Made by a program: the position numbers and the translations under genes. Of a stretch of 64,000 nt of DNA, positions 49,601-63,608 are shown in pieces. The DNA lies in assembly GCF_036417845.1 (NCBI RefSeq), contig NC_089981.1, positions 20,418,001 through 20,482,000 of the forward strand, written 5' to 3'. Source of the DNA: Apteryx mantelli. Lineage: Eukaryota; Chordata; Aves; Apterygiformes; Apterygidae. How positions within the stretch are numbered: position 1 is the stretch's first letter; every line of letters begins with the position of its first letter. The notes under the pieces are model-generated. The model had not been told where the DNA came from and did not search any database. It saw nothing but the letters and a program-made list of their open reading frames with translations.

Positions 49601-52600
49601 AGCATTTCTCTCACTGTGTTGGGTGGGATATCTAGACAATTAGTCAGCTGAAGACATCTAAAGCTAGAGGAGCTGAGTCCTGCCTCCAGTGATGACAACT
49701 GTTCGTCCAAGCTTTATGCTCTGACCCATGTTCTTTTAAAGTAACTGTTTCTTTACAGGGAAACTGACTCAATTAGTTCTTTCTGTATATTCCTTTCCTT
49801 CTTTTTCAATCTTGAAGGGGTCACAGACACCCATGCCTGATATAAACTGTTGCTTGGTTCTTTTCAGTTTAAATTTTGCAGCTGATGTTGCGCGGGACTT
49901 CTTGGTCCCTGTACCGGAGGAGTGGGTGGAGTGTGCCAAGAAAGTCAAAGTGCCATTTGATGCAGAGAAGAAATACCATCCTGAATATGATGGTTACAGC
50001 CCAGGTGAGTGGAGAGGCAACAGTGGAGCTCTGAATTGGTCTCTGTTCTTGCTTAAGTCTGTAATAAGTGGGGATTCTGACTGGTTCAAAGGTGGGAATG
50101 ATGGTGGAATGGTTAGCCGACACAGGGAATTCCAGCATTGCTGCCTGAGTGCAGAGGTAGCATGAAATCACTTAAATTGTGTTCCCATTACAAAGAACCT
50201 GTTCTGGAGATGGCTTCTGCTGCTTGGTGGATCATTTCTCATTATTGGGCTCATAAAATTAGGAAACTTGGGTATACAGGGTAACAAGAGGTCTGTAGTA
50301 CATGGGGTGCTGGCCTGCAGGTGACATGGTTGCTGTGAACCCATTTCTGACCATTAAGGCTATCTTTTGAAGGCCAAGTATCACTCACTGCTCTTCTTGT
50401 AAAACACTGGCCCTCTGAAAAGGGAATGGGCTGGTTCAAGTGGAAATGTGTGCTCTTGCAACTCTGACCCTGCTGTCTGGGCCCCCTTTGCAGTTCTATT
50501 GCCTTTCCTCTGTTGATGTGGCATCATGTTGTTTTAAGTTTGTGATTCTGCGTAAGCCAGATTTGTTCCCTTTATCAGTAAATTGACAGTCAGTCTGCCA
50601 GTTACTTCCAGCTGGCATATATAGTCTCACTGATGTTGACTCCTTTGCCCAGGTGAGCCTGTGAAACAAGCTGATGTTGTCTTGCTTGGATTCCCTCTGA
50701 TGTACCCCATGAGTCCTGAAGTCCGGAGAAATGACCTGGAGATGTATGAATCTGTCACTGTGCTGAATGGACCAGCCATGACCTGGGTAAGGTGAGGGGC
50801 AAAGCCTGGGGTGGGATTCATCAGCACGGTGATAGTTTCCATCTGAGTTAGTCACCGCCAGCTCCTATCAGCAGCACAATTTGTCAGACCTGCTGTAGAC
50901 TGTCAGGGAGTTTGGACAGTTAGCTCAGAACTAAGAAGTGCCCTGAAGATGTCTACACTGGGACAGATGGATGCCAGTTGTGGTGTCGCTCTGAAGGGGG
51001 AAAGGCATTAGCTTGGCTTTGCTGTACGGTCACCCTTGAGGGGGACAGCAGCAGGTGAAAGGACAGTTTTTCTCCCCTGCAGAGCATGTTTGCGGTGGGC
51101 TGGCTGGAGCTAAAGGAAGCACAGAAGGCACAGAATCAACTGAGCAAATGTTTCAGCAACATCACGGAGCCCTTCAAGGTTAGCTGTGTGGAGTGTGGTT
51201 GCTGCTTTGCTGTGGCAAATGCTTCTTGTCTCTCAGTGTGATGGGACCTATTTGGGAAGAGGCCAGATAGAAACATCATTTGGGCTGGAGCCTATGCTGA
51301 CTGCACTTGTGATCTCTAGGTTACTGTTATATCGAGATAAGTGGTTCTAGGCTGTCTCCTTCCTGCGTGCTTCCAGTAATCAGTGAGGCGATACCTCCTT
51401 GCTACCAGGCAATGCAAAGCCAAGAGATTGGTATCATGCCCACTTCAGGCTTCCTTCTGTCTCTCAGGGGTGGGAGGGTGAGTGGAGTTGAGACTTGGAG
51501 ACATATCAGAGCCCAGCACCTCATGCCAGGATGGGCAGCAGAGTACGATCATTGCAACACCCTAAATATGTGACAGTAATGACATTAAACATATTCAGAC
51601 CCACATAACTATATGAAGAGTTCCAGTGCAGCTGCTAAGTCATTTCTTTTTCTTCCTGGAGCAGATCTGGGTGGAGAACTCTGATGGATCAGGAGCTGTG
51701 AACTTTTTGACAGGGATGGGTGGATTCTTGCAAGCTGTCCTCTTTGGCTACACAGGGTTCAGGTGAGACCTATGCTGGTGTCTTGTTTACTTTCTAAGCA
51801 ACTGAAAGTCTCTTCAAACCGTAGTGTTTAGCTGGAGCAATATGCTGTTACTAGTGAAAAAGAAAGGAACTCAGAGTATGTAGCAGCTCCCAGAACACAT
51901 CCTTCAGAAACTCCTGGCAGGTGAGGAACAAACAGGAGCATTAACAGTCCCAAAGAAACTGTGGCTACTGGGGCAATTGGTGGCTAGTGGAGAACAGAGC
52001 AGAGTTTTCAGAAGCGATGAGCTTTGGTCCATTTCTCCTCCAGCTACATCAGTGTTTAAAGCCCTTGGCTTCAAAAGGAGTCAAAGTTAGGCAAACACTG
52101 AGCTCTTCTGAAAATGCTAGTTGGCATCCTCAGTGAAGACTGACATCTCTGTATGGTCTCAGGATTGTGGCTAGCCCATACAACTTTGTCTTCATATCAG
52201 AAACACGTTCAGACCTCTACCTACTTCATAGGTGGTTATAGCTTTTTTTTTTCACTACATGTGGATGAAGCTTAAAGACTACTAGTATCCATCAATTTTG
52301 GCCTTTTGACTAACTGAAGAGGAAGCCCATACAACCACCTCTCAGGTGAATACAAGCCTGCTCCTTATTCAGAAAGGTTGTTACATTGTAGTCCATCTGA
52401 GGGACTTTGGCAAATAGCAACCCTAATCCTCTACAGCTACCATCACACTGAGCTGCAATAGGCATATTCTTTCCATTTCAAAGACTGGAAACAGAGATTC
52501 AGAGAAGAGACTGAGTCATATGATGAATCAGCTGCAGATTTGGGAAGGCAAGTGTCATTCTCTAAGTTTCAGTCCTGTGGTCTAGCACTCTCTCTGCCCC

Positions 52601-55600
52601 CGCTCAGATGTGACGTGAAAACTTATCTCTTTTTGAGGGGAAAAAAAGGAGATAAAAGTCTTGAGCAACACTGCTACTTTACAAAGCTGTTTTCTCTATT
52701 CCTCGTCTCTGCTGAGTAGGAAGGGAGTTACAAACAGGCAGAAACTCTCTTCTGTCCATGTTGCTTGTGCGTGATATCACCAGGCGATGGTGGATATCAC
52801 ATCATTGAGTTTTTGTGACACCACTGAGACAGGAAGAAACCTGGAGGTATTTGCTATTCACACACAGGCTTTCTCTAGGCAGGATGCAGAGTGGAACCTA
52901 GAGAAGAGAGAAAGGTGTTTGCATCAAGGACCAGTTGGTTTATTTAAGAAGCAATAATGGCAGTCAAGTCTTTCCATCAAAGCTGTTGGTTCTAGTTTGT
53001 TTGCAGTAGGTTGCCTGGAGGCTGATTTTGGCCAGGAGACTTATATCTAGCAAGAATTGTAGAATGAAGCCAACTGAATCAATATTAATTTGAACAATGC
53101 AGGGCCCCAAATGTTACCATAATAAGTGAAGACTGACAATGCCCAGAATTAAAAGTAATCTGGCTTCCCCACAGAAGCTTGGAAACTATAAATAATGGAA
53201 GGGCTAAAATAAGATCTGTAAGAAAGGGGAAATCTCCTGCTGAGTCTGAGAAGCAAGGTGAGAAGACAGCCAATACAGGGAGTAGTAGATGACTTGGTTA
53301 ATGTCCAGCCTCACCTGCAAGAAATGCAACACAAACAGGTGTAAAACCTTCTTTAGTCCCTTTGAGAAGATCTGCCTGGTATGCTTATGTGACTCTGAAG
53401 GTCTTTGAGCCTCTGTGCTCAGCTGGAACCTCCAGAGCATTAAAATATCTCAGAAAACACATTAAGCTGCTCATATAATTTCAGAGCTATGTCTCATATC
53501 CAAAACAGCCTAGTGGTTTCAACCCTGAAGCAAGAGTCCCTTGAGCATATTCTTAGAGTTTAATTGAGGATGGATCAAACTGACAAGCCTTCTGATTTGT
53601 AACAAAGCCTTCTAGCACTAAATATGTGTTTTTACTGTGTGTGTGTGTGTGTGGTCAACATTTGTTGAGAGACCCACCAGACTCTTGGTGGAGCTGGGTG
53701 TGAGCTACCACATTCCAAGCTGAAAACCTTAATCTCAGCTTTTGCAAAACTTGAAGGTATTCAGATGCTGTGTGGCAAGCTGGGCCTCTCTAGGCACAGG
53801 CTCAAGCCACAGACTTCTGGTCTTGAGCCAAATTTCCACAAATGTTATGGTGACAGTTGCATGGTCTGTTAAAGGCGGACACCTCAAGACCACGCTCAGC
53901 TGTCTTGTCTGTTGTAAGCCACTGGCCCAGCTTGCGTATTAGCCTGCCACTGGGGGCATTCACAGAGGCAGCTGCCTGGCAGCTGTGTGATCATGGCAGC
54001 GTAGAAACAGCCCGGGAGTGCTCAGCTCTGATATTTTGGCCACACTTCATCCTCAGGCAGAGGACTGGTGCAATGAGCATCTGGTACTTTGAATGAGAGC
54101 AGAACCTATACAGTCCTCTTCTGAGCTACAGAGTAGACTGGGGACTGTGATCACATGTCAGGATTTCTGGGTGGGAGATACAGTGATCATTGTCTTTTTC
54201 ATCATGTTACCATTTCTAGTTGGATCCAAAACCAAATCATGCAAGTGATTCTGTTTGACTTTGAGATAAGGATTTGGAGACAGGATTCAAGCTTTTGGCT
54301 TTTTTTTTTTTTTTTAATGCTTTTAAGAAAGAACACATGGGGCACAGGGACGCTGCTGAATTTAAAGCCCTTCAAATAGGCAAGAGTGGGAACTGATGCA
54401 GGTTTCTGAACGCTGCTTCACTGATTTGCTTCTGTCACAGCCTGAACAGAAAGTGAAAACCTAGCTATGTGAGTGTGCATCTCTAGGACAGCAAATTACT
54501 GAAAGCTGAAAGGGGTGGTACTAAGTCAGGCATGTCTCGGTTTAATTCTGAGTAGCACTTCCTGGCGTATCTGCACTAGGAATGAGGTGAAGAACTCTCC
54601 TGGTATTTCCTCACCAGGGTCATATAGCTTTCAGAACAATGGTAAGTGGTAAAATACTCTTGCTATTAGTTTTTTTGGCTGGAGTTGAACTTGCATCCTA
54701 AAAATCCAGGCTACAAACATCACTGGCACTCTCCTGAGCTATTCAAATTGCTGGAGTTTAGTTCCAGTATTAGGCATGGCCCAGAGCCTGAGCCCACAGT
54801 TTCATCCCACCAGAATTCAGTGACAATTCCTAGACATGGACACCTCTGCTTCCCACTGCTTTTTCCTACTGCCTGTTCTCCTCCTTGTCCCAGGGTGGGC
54901 CAGTCCCTTGGTTTTGCCAGCATAGCTACTGCTGAAGCCACACTCTGAATTGGAGTGGGGAATGAGCTGCCTTGTAAGAAAAAAGCATTTTTTGTCTTTA
55001 AATCCAGTCTAATGGACCCCACGGACCCCAGTTGTGTCAAAATAACTGAGGAGCTGGAGCAGGGACAAGAGTGCCTTAGGGTTTGGATTTGTGATGCCGT
55101 AGCCTGAGTAGCTCTTCACCAGATGCTTCATCGATGTGTTCTGGATTTGCCAAGAGGTCCTTGGGATACACTAAGGACTTTCTTGTCGAGCAATGCAAGG
55201 ACTAACAGGACCGGACTCTGGGGTATATGGGGCTGTGCTGTCTTGGGAGATGGCTGTTTTCCTTCATGGCCATGATTGTTCCCATCACCGACTTGCTCCT
55301 GCCTCTGCAGGATTACAAAGACAAGCCTTCGCTTTGACCCTGCATGTCCTAATGACATCAATAAATTGAAAGTTGCTGGAGTCTCCTACATTGGCAACAA
55401 ACTGAAGTTCACCATCACCAAAGAAAAGATCAAGATCAAAGTGACGAAGTCTCCCCTTGACCCTCCTGCATCTCCCCTGGAGGCTGTGCTGGAGGAATCG
55501 GGGCAGCGATTTCCTTTGTATGAAGGTACAGTGTCTCCTGGGTGTAACCCTGGTTCTCTGCCCCCTTCCAGGAGGAACTCTGTCTGTGCAGAGCTGTAGA

Positions 55601-55961
55601 AAGCTGTATCAGGATCTTGACTCCCTAACCAAGTCCCTTACCTCCCTAACCCTGCAGGTAATAGCTAGGATTAGGGGAGTGGGGTGGAGTAACCGTGCTT
55701 ATTACCTCCAGGTCCAATTAGTGTCAGGCCCCGCAGTCTTTTGGCAGGACGAGTTGGCCATATAGCTATAAAACAGCATTTCCTGCTCTCTAGCTATTTA
55801 GAAAGTCATCGCTTGGGCCAGCTTCTTAAAATATTGCAAAGAAGACCTTGGGAGAAGCCATTGCCACACCTCAAGTGCTTTGGTTTTTTATTGTAGGGCA
55901 GAGTGTCTCTTTCCCTGCGTCAGCTGGCTGGATTCAGAGGTCATCCGCCGAGGCGTTTTAA
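43629..55961 (+). CDS. PGGHG: PGGHG (ATHL1), protein-glucosylgalactosylhydroxylysine glucosidase, 13 coding exons
   Basis: Coding exons: 43629-43881, 44983-45193, 45758-46193, 46963-47082, 47290-47421, 47778-47889, 49288-49360, 49868-50004, 50653-50786, 51083-51178, 51665-51762, 55311-55525 and 55897-55961. They join to 693 residues (human 737, which has a longer tail). The GH65-family enzyme removes glucose from the Glc-Gal unit on hydroxylysine of collagen. Landmarks: [22 protein letters not shown] near the N-terminus; HVFWDQDTW with D301 at the known catalytic Asp position; the [19 protein letters not shown] loop with E428, close to human catalytic E430; NGPAMTWSMFAVGW; and [18 protein letters not shown]. 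There is no signal peptide, as in human. The acceptor at 43611-43613 just before the ATG implies an upstream non-coding exon. Intron 11 is 3.5 kb. The final short exon ([21 protein letters not shown]) aligns with human GHKVSFPRSAGRIQ and then stops early. Confidence 0.96.
48375..48485 (+). mobile_element. Possible tRNA-derived SINE fragment in PGGHG intron 6
   Basis: GAGTTCAAATCCCCC at about 48460-48474 resembles a tRNA T-arm or Pol III B box. It is preceded by a perfect 7-base stem, GGTCTCT at 48439-48445 and AGAGACC at 48452-48458, with a 6-base loop. A second, imperfect inverted repeat (GAGACTATATATG against CATATGGTCTC) surrounds it. Too degenerate to be a functional tRNA, and the family is uncertain. 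Confidence 0.3.
52465..52605 (-). mobile_element. MIR/CORE-SINE fragment, reverse orientation, in PGGHG intron 11
   Basis: CATTTCAAAGACTGGAAACAG followed by GATTCAGAGAAGAGACTGAG and later CAGTCCTGTGGTCTAGCACTC follows the reverse complement of MIR (ATTTTACAGATGAGGAAACTG, GCACAGAGAGGTTAAG, and CCAGTGCTCTAACCACTAG). Old and diverged. Confidence 0.6.
52771..52800. repeat. Short near-perfect hairpin in PGGHG intron 11
   Basis: The arm GTGATATCACCA (52771-52782) and the arm TGGTGGATATCAC (52788-52800) pair with a single bulged base around the 5-base loop GGCGA. The left arm starts with a perfect palindrome, GTGATATCAC. Confidence 0.7.
53636..53653. repeat. (TG)9 microsatellite
   Basis: Eighteen bases of alternating T and G within PGGHG intron 11. 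Confidence 0.95.
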
Positions 55962-57271
55962 ACCCCAGCAGACTTGGGTTTTACATGGCAGGTACTAATA
56001 TCACCAGAGTTGCAGAAGATGGCAGAATGGAAAGGTCAAGGCACTCTGCGCTGCCATGGGGTGGGTGGCGTGGAAGGTGGGTGTCCTGGTCTGTATGATA
56101 AACCCTTTGCCCCTGTGGGACTGTGTATGCCTTCTCCTTTCTTTGTAGCCGTTGGGAACATGCCAGGCTGGGGAGGGGCAGTGCCGGTAAATACTGACTT
56201 TGGGAGTCAGTTTTTATCGACCTTTGAGTTTTGCTTGACTCGTTATCTGTCACCTTGTTTCTCTGGCTCTTCTGTGGATTTACAGGCCAATGTTGTCCTC
56301 CTCTTCCATTGGGATCTCCTTCTGCAGCTTCTCTCTTTAAGCACTGCTTTTGGGCCCTGTGTTGCAGTGATGCGTAAGGCATCCAGGAGCTTCCCCCAGT
56401 CCAGCCATTTCCATCTCTCACTTAGGTTGGTTTTATTTATTTATTTATTGTCCCCTCTGCTAAAAGCCAGCTGCTTCTCCCTGAGGATAATGATTGATTC
56501 GTCCATTCAGAGTGGAGGATTTGCACCAGGGGGAAGGTGGGATGTTTAGGCCCAGTTTGAAGCAAATTACCTGCAACCTCCTCTAATCCTGGGGATGCTA
56601 AACTCCAAGTGTTTCTCTGACTTAGCTGTTTGGTGGCTGAAAGCTGGTTAACAGCTAATGCCTCACCACACAGTCCGTGTGAACATCCCACTGGATCCGA
56701 CAGCCTTGTTTGGGTTTGGTTCTCTGCTGTTCCCTTACACCAGTGTAAATGGGCTAAGGCCAAAGAGGAAAATCCCTCGTTGTGTTAATTGTAAACACTA
56801 GTGTTATTTCTTCTGTGAACTGAGTCTGTAGGAGGCGTGTGACCACATTCGGGAAGCAGAAATGACACGGTCAAAGATGAGAGCCTGGAAGCTGCTATTG
56901 TAAACAAGTTTTCTAAACATCCGTGACTGGTTTATTAATTCTTTAAGCATCTTCATTTATAAGGAAACCTCTAGTTGACTGAATCTGTATTTAATCCAGC
57001 ATGTATGTGCACTAACTTCTAACTTTTCCACATACATGCTGACTTTGTCCTTTCCTCCTTACTTACATAGCTCAGGTTTTCAAAGGGATTTGGAAACTCA
57101 GCTGTAGATACTTTGACACATCATTTCAAAACATAAGCAAGCAAAAACAGAAGAGGATCCCTTGACCATAGCACAAAGCTGTCCCCAGAGTTTTCCTGTG
57201 CGGAACAACCTGGATGCAGAGTTTCAGGCTGTCTCAGCCCTTGGGCAGTGTGTAGCAGGGAGCTGGCATAA

Positions 57272-57390
57272 GACGGCATGGCCCAGCAGACAGGGCACCA
57301 GCCTGGGAGTCGGCGATCGGCTCCCAGCTCTGTCCCTGGCCTTTTGGTGACCTGGTTTCCCCTTCTCTGAAGGCGGTATTATTGTTAAGC
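57272..57390 (+). mobile_element. tRNA-derived CORE-SINE/MIR (amniote type)
   Basis: GGCATGGCCCAGCAGACAGG then GCACCAGCCTGGGAGTCGG, a GGCTCCCAGCTCTGTC segment and GGTGACCTGGTTTCCCCTTC parallel the tRNA-like head, B-box region and CORE of amniote MIR (GGGCACTAGCCTGGGACTC, TCCCAGCTCTGCC, TGACCTTGGGCAAG, CAGTTTCCCC). The best preserved old SINE in the window, though diverged. Confidence 0.75.
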
Positions 57391-57445
57391 AAGTTACGGT
57401 GATTTTTCAAATGGTTGATGACAGCTTCAACTTCTTATGAACTCG

Positions 57446-57474
57446 TAACTTTATTAAGGATTGTTGCAGGGTGG
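57446..57474 (-). other. 29-base block with AATAAA, copy 2
   Basis: Second copy of the block at 38071-38099 (26 of 29 identical). On the minus strand it reads CCACCCTGCAACAATCC then TTAATAAAGTTA. The sequence upstream on that strand (57475-57730) has a short open frame but no homology that I recognise. Confidence 0.5.
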
Positions 57475-60400
57475 ACAAAAGCAGGACTTAAGCTAATCAT
57501 TACTTTAATGTTAGTCACAAAATAAACAAAAATCTACGTTACCCTGAGTTACTGGAGGGCCCATCCCACAGTCTTTTCAGAGTCAGTGGCATGGCTGAGT
57601 AATATGCATCTTCCATTCTTACTATACAGGTACTCTGAAGCAGTTGAAAGCGTCTTAGCCCAGTTTTGGCTGGCGTACAGTTCCTTTTCTTTTGAGTTAT
57701 TCTGATTATAGTGTGCATATCAAACAATTTATATTTTTATTTCCTTGTATACGTTATGATCTCTCTTTTGAAGCAATTGGAGACTTACACTGCAAGTTAC
57801 ATTGGACTTGAAGGGGGTAGAGAAAGCCCAGGCATCAGTTACTGTTAATGTTATGTCAGATGAGAATGAGTGCAAAGTTGTTCCTCCAGCTAACCAGCAT
57901 AAGCAGGGAGGGAGCAAGTGTCATGTGTTTGCTTAAGGCGTTTTTGGTGTCCTAGAAAACCATAAAGGATAAAAGTCAGTGCAGGTGAGCTCCCAGCCTA
58001 TGTTGCGGAAGTAACACTTTCTTTCCCAGTGCCAAGCTTCAAAGTGAGTTGGAAGGTTCCTGGAGAACAGAGGCAACAGCTCTTGCCCTTCAACTCACTG
58101 GGCTAAACCAAGACAGGCCACTGCTTGAATGGCACCACTCCTCCAGCCAAGTGCCTGCCCCAGCCAAGTGCTTGCTCCGACATGCTTTTCGGAAACAATG
58201 CAAAGAGAAAGAAAGGGTAAGGGGTGGTTTGCCAGCCACGGTTAGAGGCAAAGGATGTGTTAAAGCCCTGAGGAGAAGGCTGGCACTGGCCTTTTATACC
58301 CTAAGCAAGCAAAAGCAAAGCTACTGGAGCCGCAGCATGGGCTTCTGGTTAGAAAGGGCAAGAGATGCGTTGTGTTTGGGAAGTAAAAATACTGGCCATA
58401 TGCTGTGTGTCTGTGTATGTGTAGAAACGTGGGGGCATGATCCCCCAAAAGACCCAGCACCCAATTCTGTAACTCACAGCAGTTTCTGCTGCTGCTTCCT
58501 CATTCCTCAGCATGGTTTTGGTGGCTCCTCTCCCTGCTCCACCCGCCTACCTGCCACATGCGTTTTCTAGAGCGGACATGTGTCAAACAAGGGAATTTCA
58601 AAGCCACTCCAGGCCCGGCAGAATCTTTTTTTCTCCTCTGTAAACAAAACCCAGAATTCTCAAATGAATTCTGAGGAATTTATAAAAAGCCCTGTGGCCG
58701 CTCCACACGGCAGGCAGCATGTGGGAATGCTTAGGGAAGGAGCAAAGAAAGTCCCCTGCCCTGTAATTATGCTGGCTCTACATCAGACCTTGTCAAAAAC
58801 TGCTGAACCACTAATTACCACCAGTTCTCAGCAGCAGGGCAGGACAGAAACGGAGCCCTCTGTCCCCCCCGCCCCCCCCCCCAAAAAGGATAACAGGTCT
58901 CAGGCTGCATCTAGGTCTTGATGTTGATGAGAGGACTGGGATTAAACCCTCTCTCTAGGCCAGTTTGCAGGCCACATGCTGCTCAGTGGGGCAGCAGCTG
59001 GGGGAAGGAGGGATCCTCTTAGCTGAGCCTCCAAAATGAGCCAGCTTTGGCCCGCAGGGGCCCGGTGTATCACGCTAGGTCTGGCCAAAGGGGTGACAAG
59101 AGGGGTTGCAGCAGGCTTGCAGCGGGCTGTTGTAGGTGGCTGCAGGCAGAGCTGGTGTCTGGCTGGTGAGGGCAGCAGGCAGGCAGGAAGGTGCAGCCCC
59201 CTCCTTTCGCAGAGAGCTGCAAGATGCTCCCTTTCTTGCCTCGAATACCTTGGCAGAAGCCGTTATCCACGGTGCCTTTGGCCGAGTGCTGGGCCTGTCT
59301 CCCGGTAAGGAGCCGAGAGTGGGAGACGGGAGCGCTGTCCTTGGGCCAAGGGTAGCCTGACCCAGCCGGTCCGTGCCCAGGTCCAGCAGGACTTCAGCCC
59401 TTGGGGGTGTGCGCAGGCATGCTGTGGTGAGCCCCCGCCTTGCCGCAGGGGCTGCCCCGTGGGAAACGCAGGACGGCTCCTAGGAGCTATAAAAATGCTC
59501 CTGCTTCTCCCCCGAGTGAGACTGTGACAGGGGAGGGGGAAGGAGGAACCCACCGCTTTGGAGCCAAACTCGGCAGCAGGCTCATCAGACCAGAGGCTCC
59601 AGATGAACCAACACCTCGGAGGCTGGTAGCTGAGCTTACTTGGAGGGGGTTGGCCACACGTTTGTCACGAGCTTGGGACTTTGCTTCCCGAATCCCCTCC
59701 AGCACCGCCTTCCCAGATGCACAGGCATGGGAAGGTGCCAGGCTCACCTCTGAAAGCTGGCCCATTCCTCCGACAGCGCGGAGTCGTGTGGGATGGTTTC
59801 TAGAGGTGGTTCTCTGCAGGGCTAGCTGTGTTTTGCTGTTGGGCTAGAAAAGCAGCCAGAGAGCCTTCCTTGCGGTAGCCTGGCTCCTCTGCTTGTTCCT
59901 TTTTCATGCCCAAGGGGAACAGAGGCAGAGCCAAAATGAGGCAAGATTATGACCAAAGTAATAATGCTGGACGAGCTGGAGGATTCCTGCTTTACTGCAA
60001 TGAGTTTGTAGGTGTCGGCTCCATTCAGAGGGGGGTAATATCTTATTTTGCTAATTATTGTCCGACAGGTACCATTCCCTACTGGGCTGGGAAACCCCTC
60101 TCAGTTCTTCTTTCCCTTCCTCAGTCATAGATGGGAGCCCGTGTTCCTCTCACACCCATGGCCTGTGGTTGTTTTAGGCTGAGTGTCCTTAAAAGTAAGG
60201 TAAATTACTAAGTCTCCTCAATGCGAAGAGCATGAGGTGCCTGTAAATATAAATGTCCTCTAGTCCTGTAGCATGCCCCCCTGTCCTACACACATACACA
60301 CACAGAAGACTCGCAATGTGTGAAATTATTTAATGATATAAATAGTAATGACCAAGGCTGGCTGGATGCTGTAGCCCATGCAGTATAAAGTGTTTAAAAA

Positions 60401-60785
60401 CAGAAAAAAACACAGAGTAAATGAAACTAACCCCACGAGAAGCAGGGCAGGGAGCTGGTGTCAAGCACCTCGGCGCTGGGGGTGCTGGACTGGGCAAGGG
60501 GGAGGTGAGAGGCCAGCGGAGACTCAGCTGCGTAAAAGTCCGTGGGGTCTATGAGGCTGCGCGGAGGTTGCCTCCGCACCCCACGTGCTGCTCTAAGGGC
60601 ACAAAAGCATGTGAAACACGTTCTGGGGCCCTCGGACACTGCAGGAGGACACGTGTGTGTGAGCCCTAGGGCTCTGGATGGTGGAGACGGGCAGTGGTAT
60701 TAGTGGCTGGTTATGCTGGACCGGCAGTCTAGTTGGGAGGCCACAAGCGATGCAGAGGAGTTTCCACGAGCCCTTCACCTGCCGG

Positions 60786-62196
<1,411 letters not shown>

Positions 62197-62247
62197 TCAG
62201 CTCTTCTGCCCTAGCAGCCCGTCTGGGGGAGCAGGGCACCGCAGCCC

Positions 62248-62256
62248 CTTTATATA
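62248..62256 (-). promoter_or_regulatory. IFITM5: TATA box of IFITM5
   Basis: TATATAAAG on the minus strand, 73 bases before the ATG at 62175, which places the start of transcription near 62220. A second TATA-like element lies at about 62286-62298. The other genes here have CpG-island promoters without TATA, so this fits IFITM5's tissue-restricted expression. Confidence 0.8.
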
Positions 62257-62299
62257 GGCCCTGCCTCCGGCACGGGCTCGTCTTCTCTATATATAAACC

Positions 62300-63600
62300 A
62301 GAGAAATTACAGCCCTGCCTGGGCTGTGGTTATCAGAAATGCTTGGCTGGGAGCTAGGAGAAACACAACTTGGCCTTGCAAGCCTGCCTCCCCCCTGCAA
62401 GCGTATAGGCAGTGGCTTTTTATATTCAGCCTTCCTCCCAGAATGAGAGTCACAAACTGCTCCAGCCCGCGTCCGTGGCAGGGCTGGGCAGAGGGACGCG
62501 TCCTCAGGGAGAAGCTGAATGCCCAAGGAATCGACAGGAGGGATCCGCGGGAAAACTTGCAACAGGCGATCGGCAGCCACGCAGCCGAGAGCATCCTTTC
62601 CAGCCTCTCCGCCCGTTGCTGGGGCTTTGCATTAGCCCGGATAGAAAGGTCAGCACAGGTCTTTCACCTGGGCTGTGGATGCACCAAACGGGACCGGTAC
62701 CCGGAGGAGCGGACGCCAGACAGATCCTCCGTGCCAGGCCTGCCAAGGAAGTCGCATCTCGCGTGGTCCTGTTGTGACCCCGGATTGACACCTTCAGCGC
62801 GTGCAGGTGCTGTTTGGCGTGGACAACCTCATGCTCGCAGCCAGCTCAGACCACAGGAGCAGAACTACGTGCTGAGCAGCGAGGGTTTCCTGCCCATTAG
62901 CTAGCGCTGTTAGCATCGAGAGGGCTTTGCGGTTCCCAGGCCAAGCGATCACCGTCGCAAGAGCGTCTAGCGAACAATGTCCTGTATTGTTGGCAGAAAT
63001 GCTGCTGTTCAGAAACACCCGCTGCTGAGGAAGCCTTCGGCTCAGGTAGATCTGACCGCTGTTCCTACAGCACCTGGGCTATCGGTGCTTGGGGCTGCTA
63101 AGGGCTGTTAAAAGCTCTACACTTTTTTTCCCCCCCCCCTTAGAGATAGCATTAAGTGGGAAGTCAACTCTAAAACAGCGAGGCGCTACTTCTGGTGAAG
63201 CCCTACGCAATACCCTGGCGGTGGAAGGAGATGGGGCTTTGCAAGAGGAGGGGGTGCATATTGCCAGAAAAGCCCAAGGGGTATTTTTTCCTTCTGCCAT
63301 TCCTAGGTCTTGAGGAAGAAGCGCTTATCCCGGGCCTGGAAGAGAGGCGCAGGCTGGGAGTGTGCTGCGGCAGGGCAGGTTCCCCGGTTATTAAAAGCCC
63401 CCGTTCCCTGTTGGGACCCTGGAACGGGTGGAAGCGTTCAGGGGTGGTGGATAACGGGGTGAGGAGCTTCTCGTCGCTCCTGGGTCTCTCAGGGCATCCC
63501 GGGCGTCTCCCCCCTCCCCGTGTCCCAGCCGGTCTCCCCGCGGGTCCTCGTCTTCTCCGTGGGCTGTGAATAAAAAGCCAGGCACCAGGTTTTGCGGGAA
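62300..63600. other. Intergenic DNA between IFITM5 and the next IFITM gene
   Basis: About 1.3 kb, moderately GC-rich. It contains IFITM5 upstream sequence and a C-run near 63130-63140. No gene was recognised. The open frames here (for example 62326-62904 and 63203-63733) show no family resemblance. Confidence 0.5.
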
Positions 63601-63602
63601 GC

Positions 63603-63608
63603 TTTATT
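63603..63608 (-). other. Poly(A) signal of the right-edge IFITM-like gene
   Basis: AATAAA on the minus strand (TTTATT on plus), 322 bases downstream of the stop codon at 63930-63932. Confidence 0.7.

Larger units (their letters stand above)
55962..60328. other. Intergenic DNA between convergent PGGHG and IFITM5
   Basis: About 4.4 kb with no recognised gene. The left part includes the PGGHG 3'UTR. A plus-strand AATAAA at 57521-57526 is one possible end, and nearer non-consensus signals cannot be excluded. Also present are a (TTTA)n tract at 56437-56450, a CORE-SINE near 57280, a second copy of the 29-base shared block at 57446-57474, and a C-rich run near 58864-58883. The open frames at 58049-58570 and 59440-59847 lack homology that I recognise. 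A minus-strand ATTAAA at 60329-60334 probably ends IFITM5. Confidence 0.55.
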
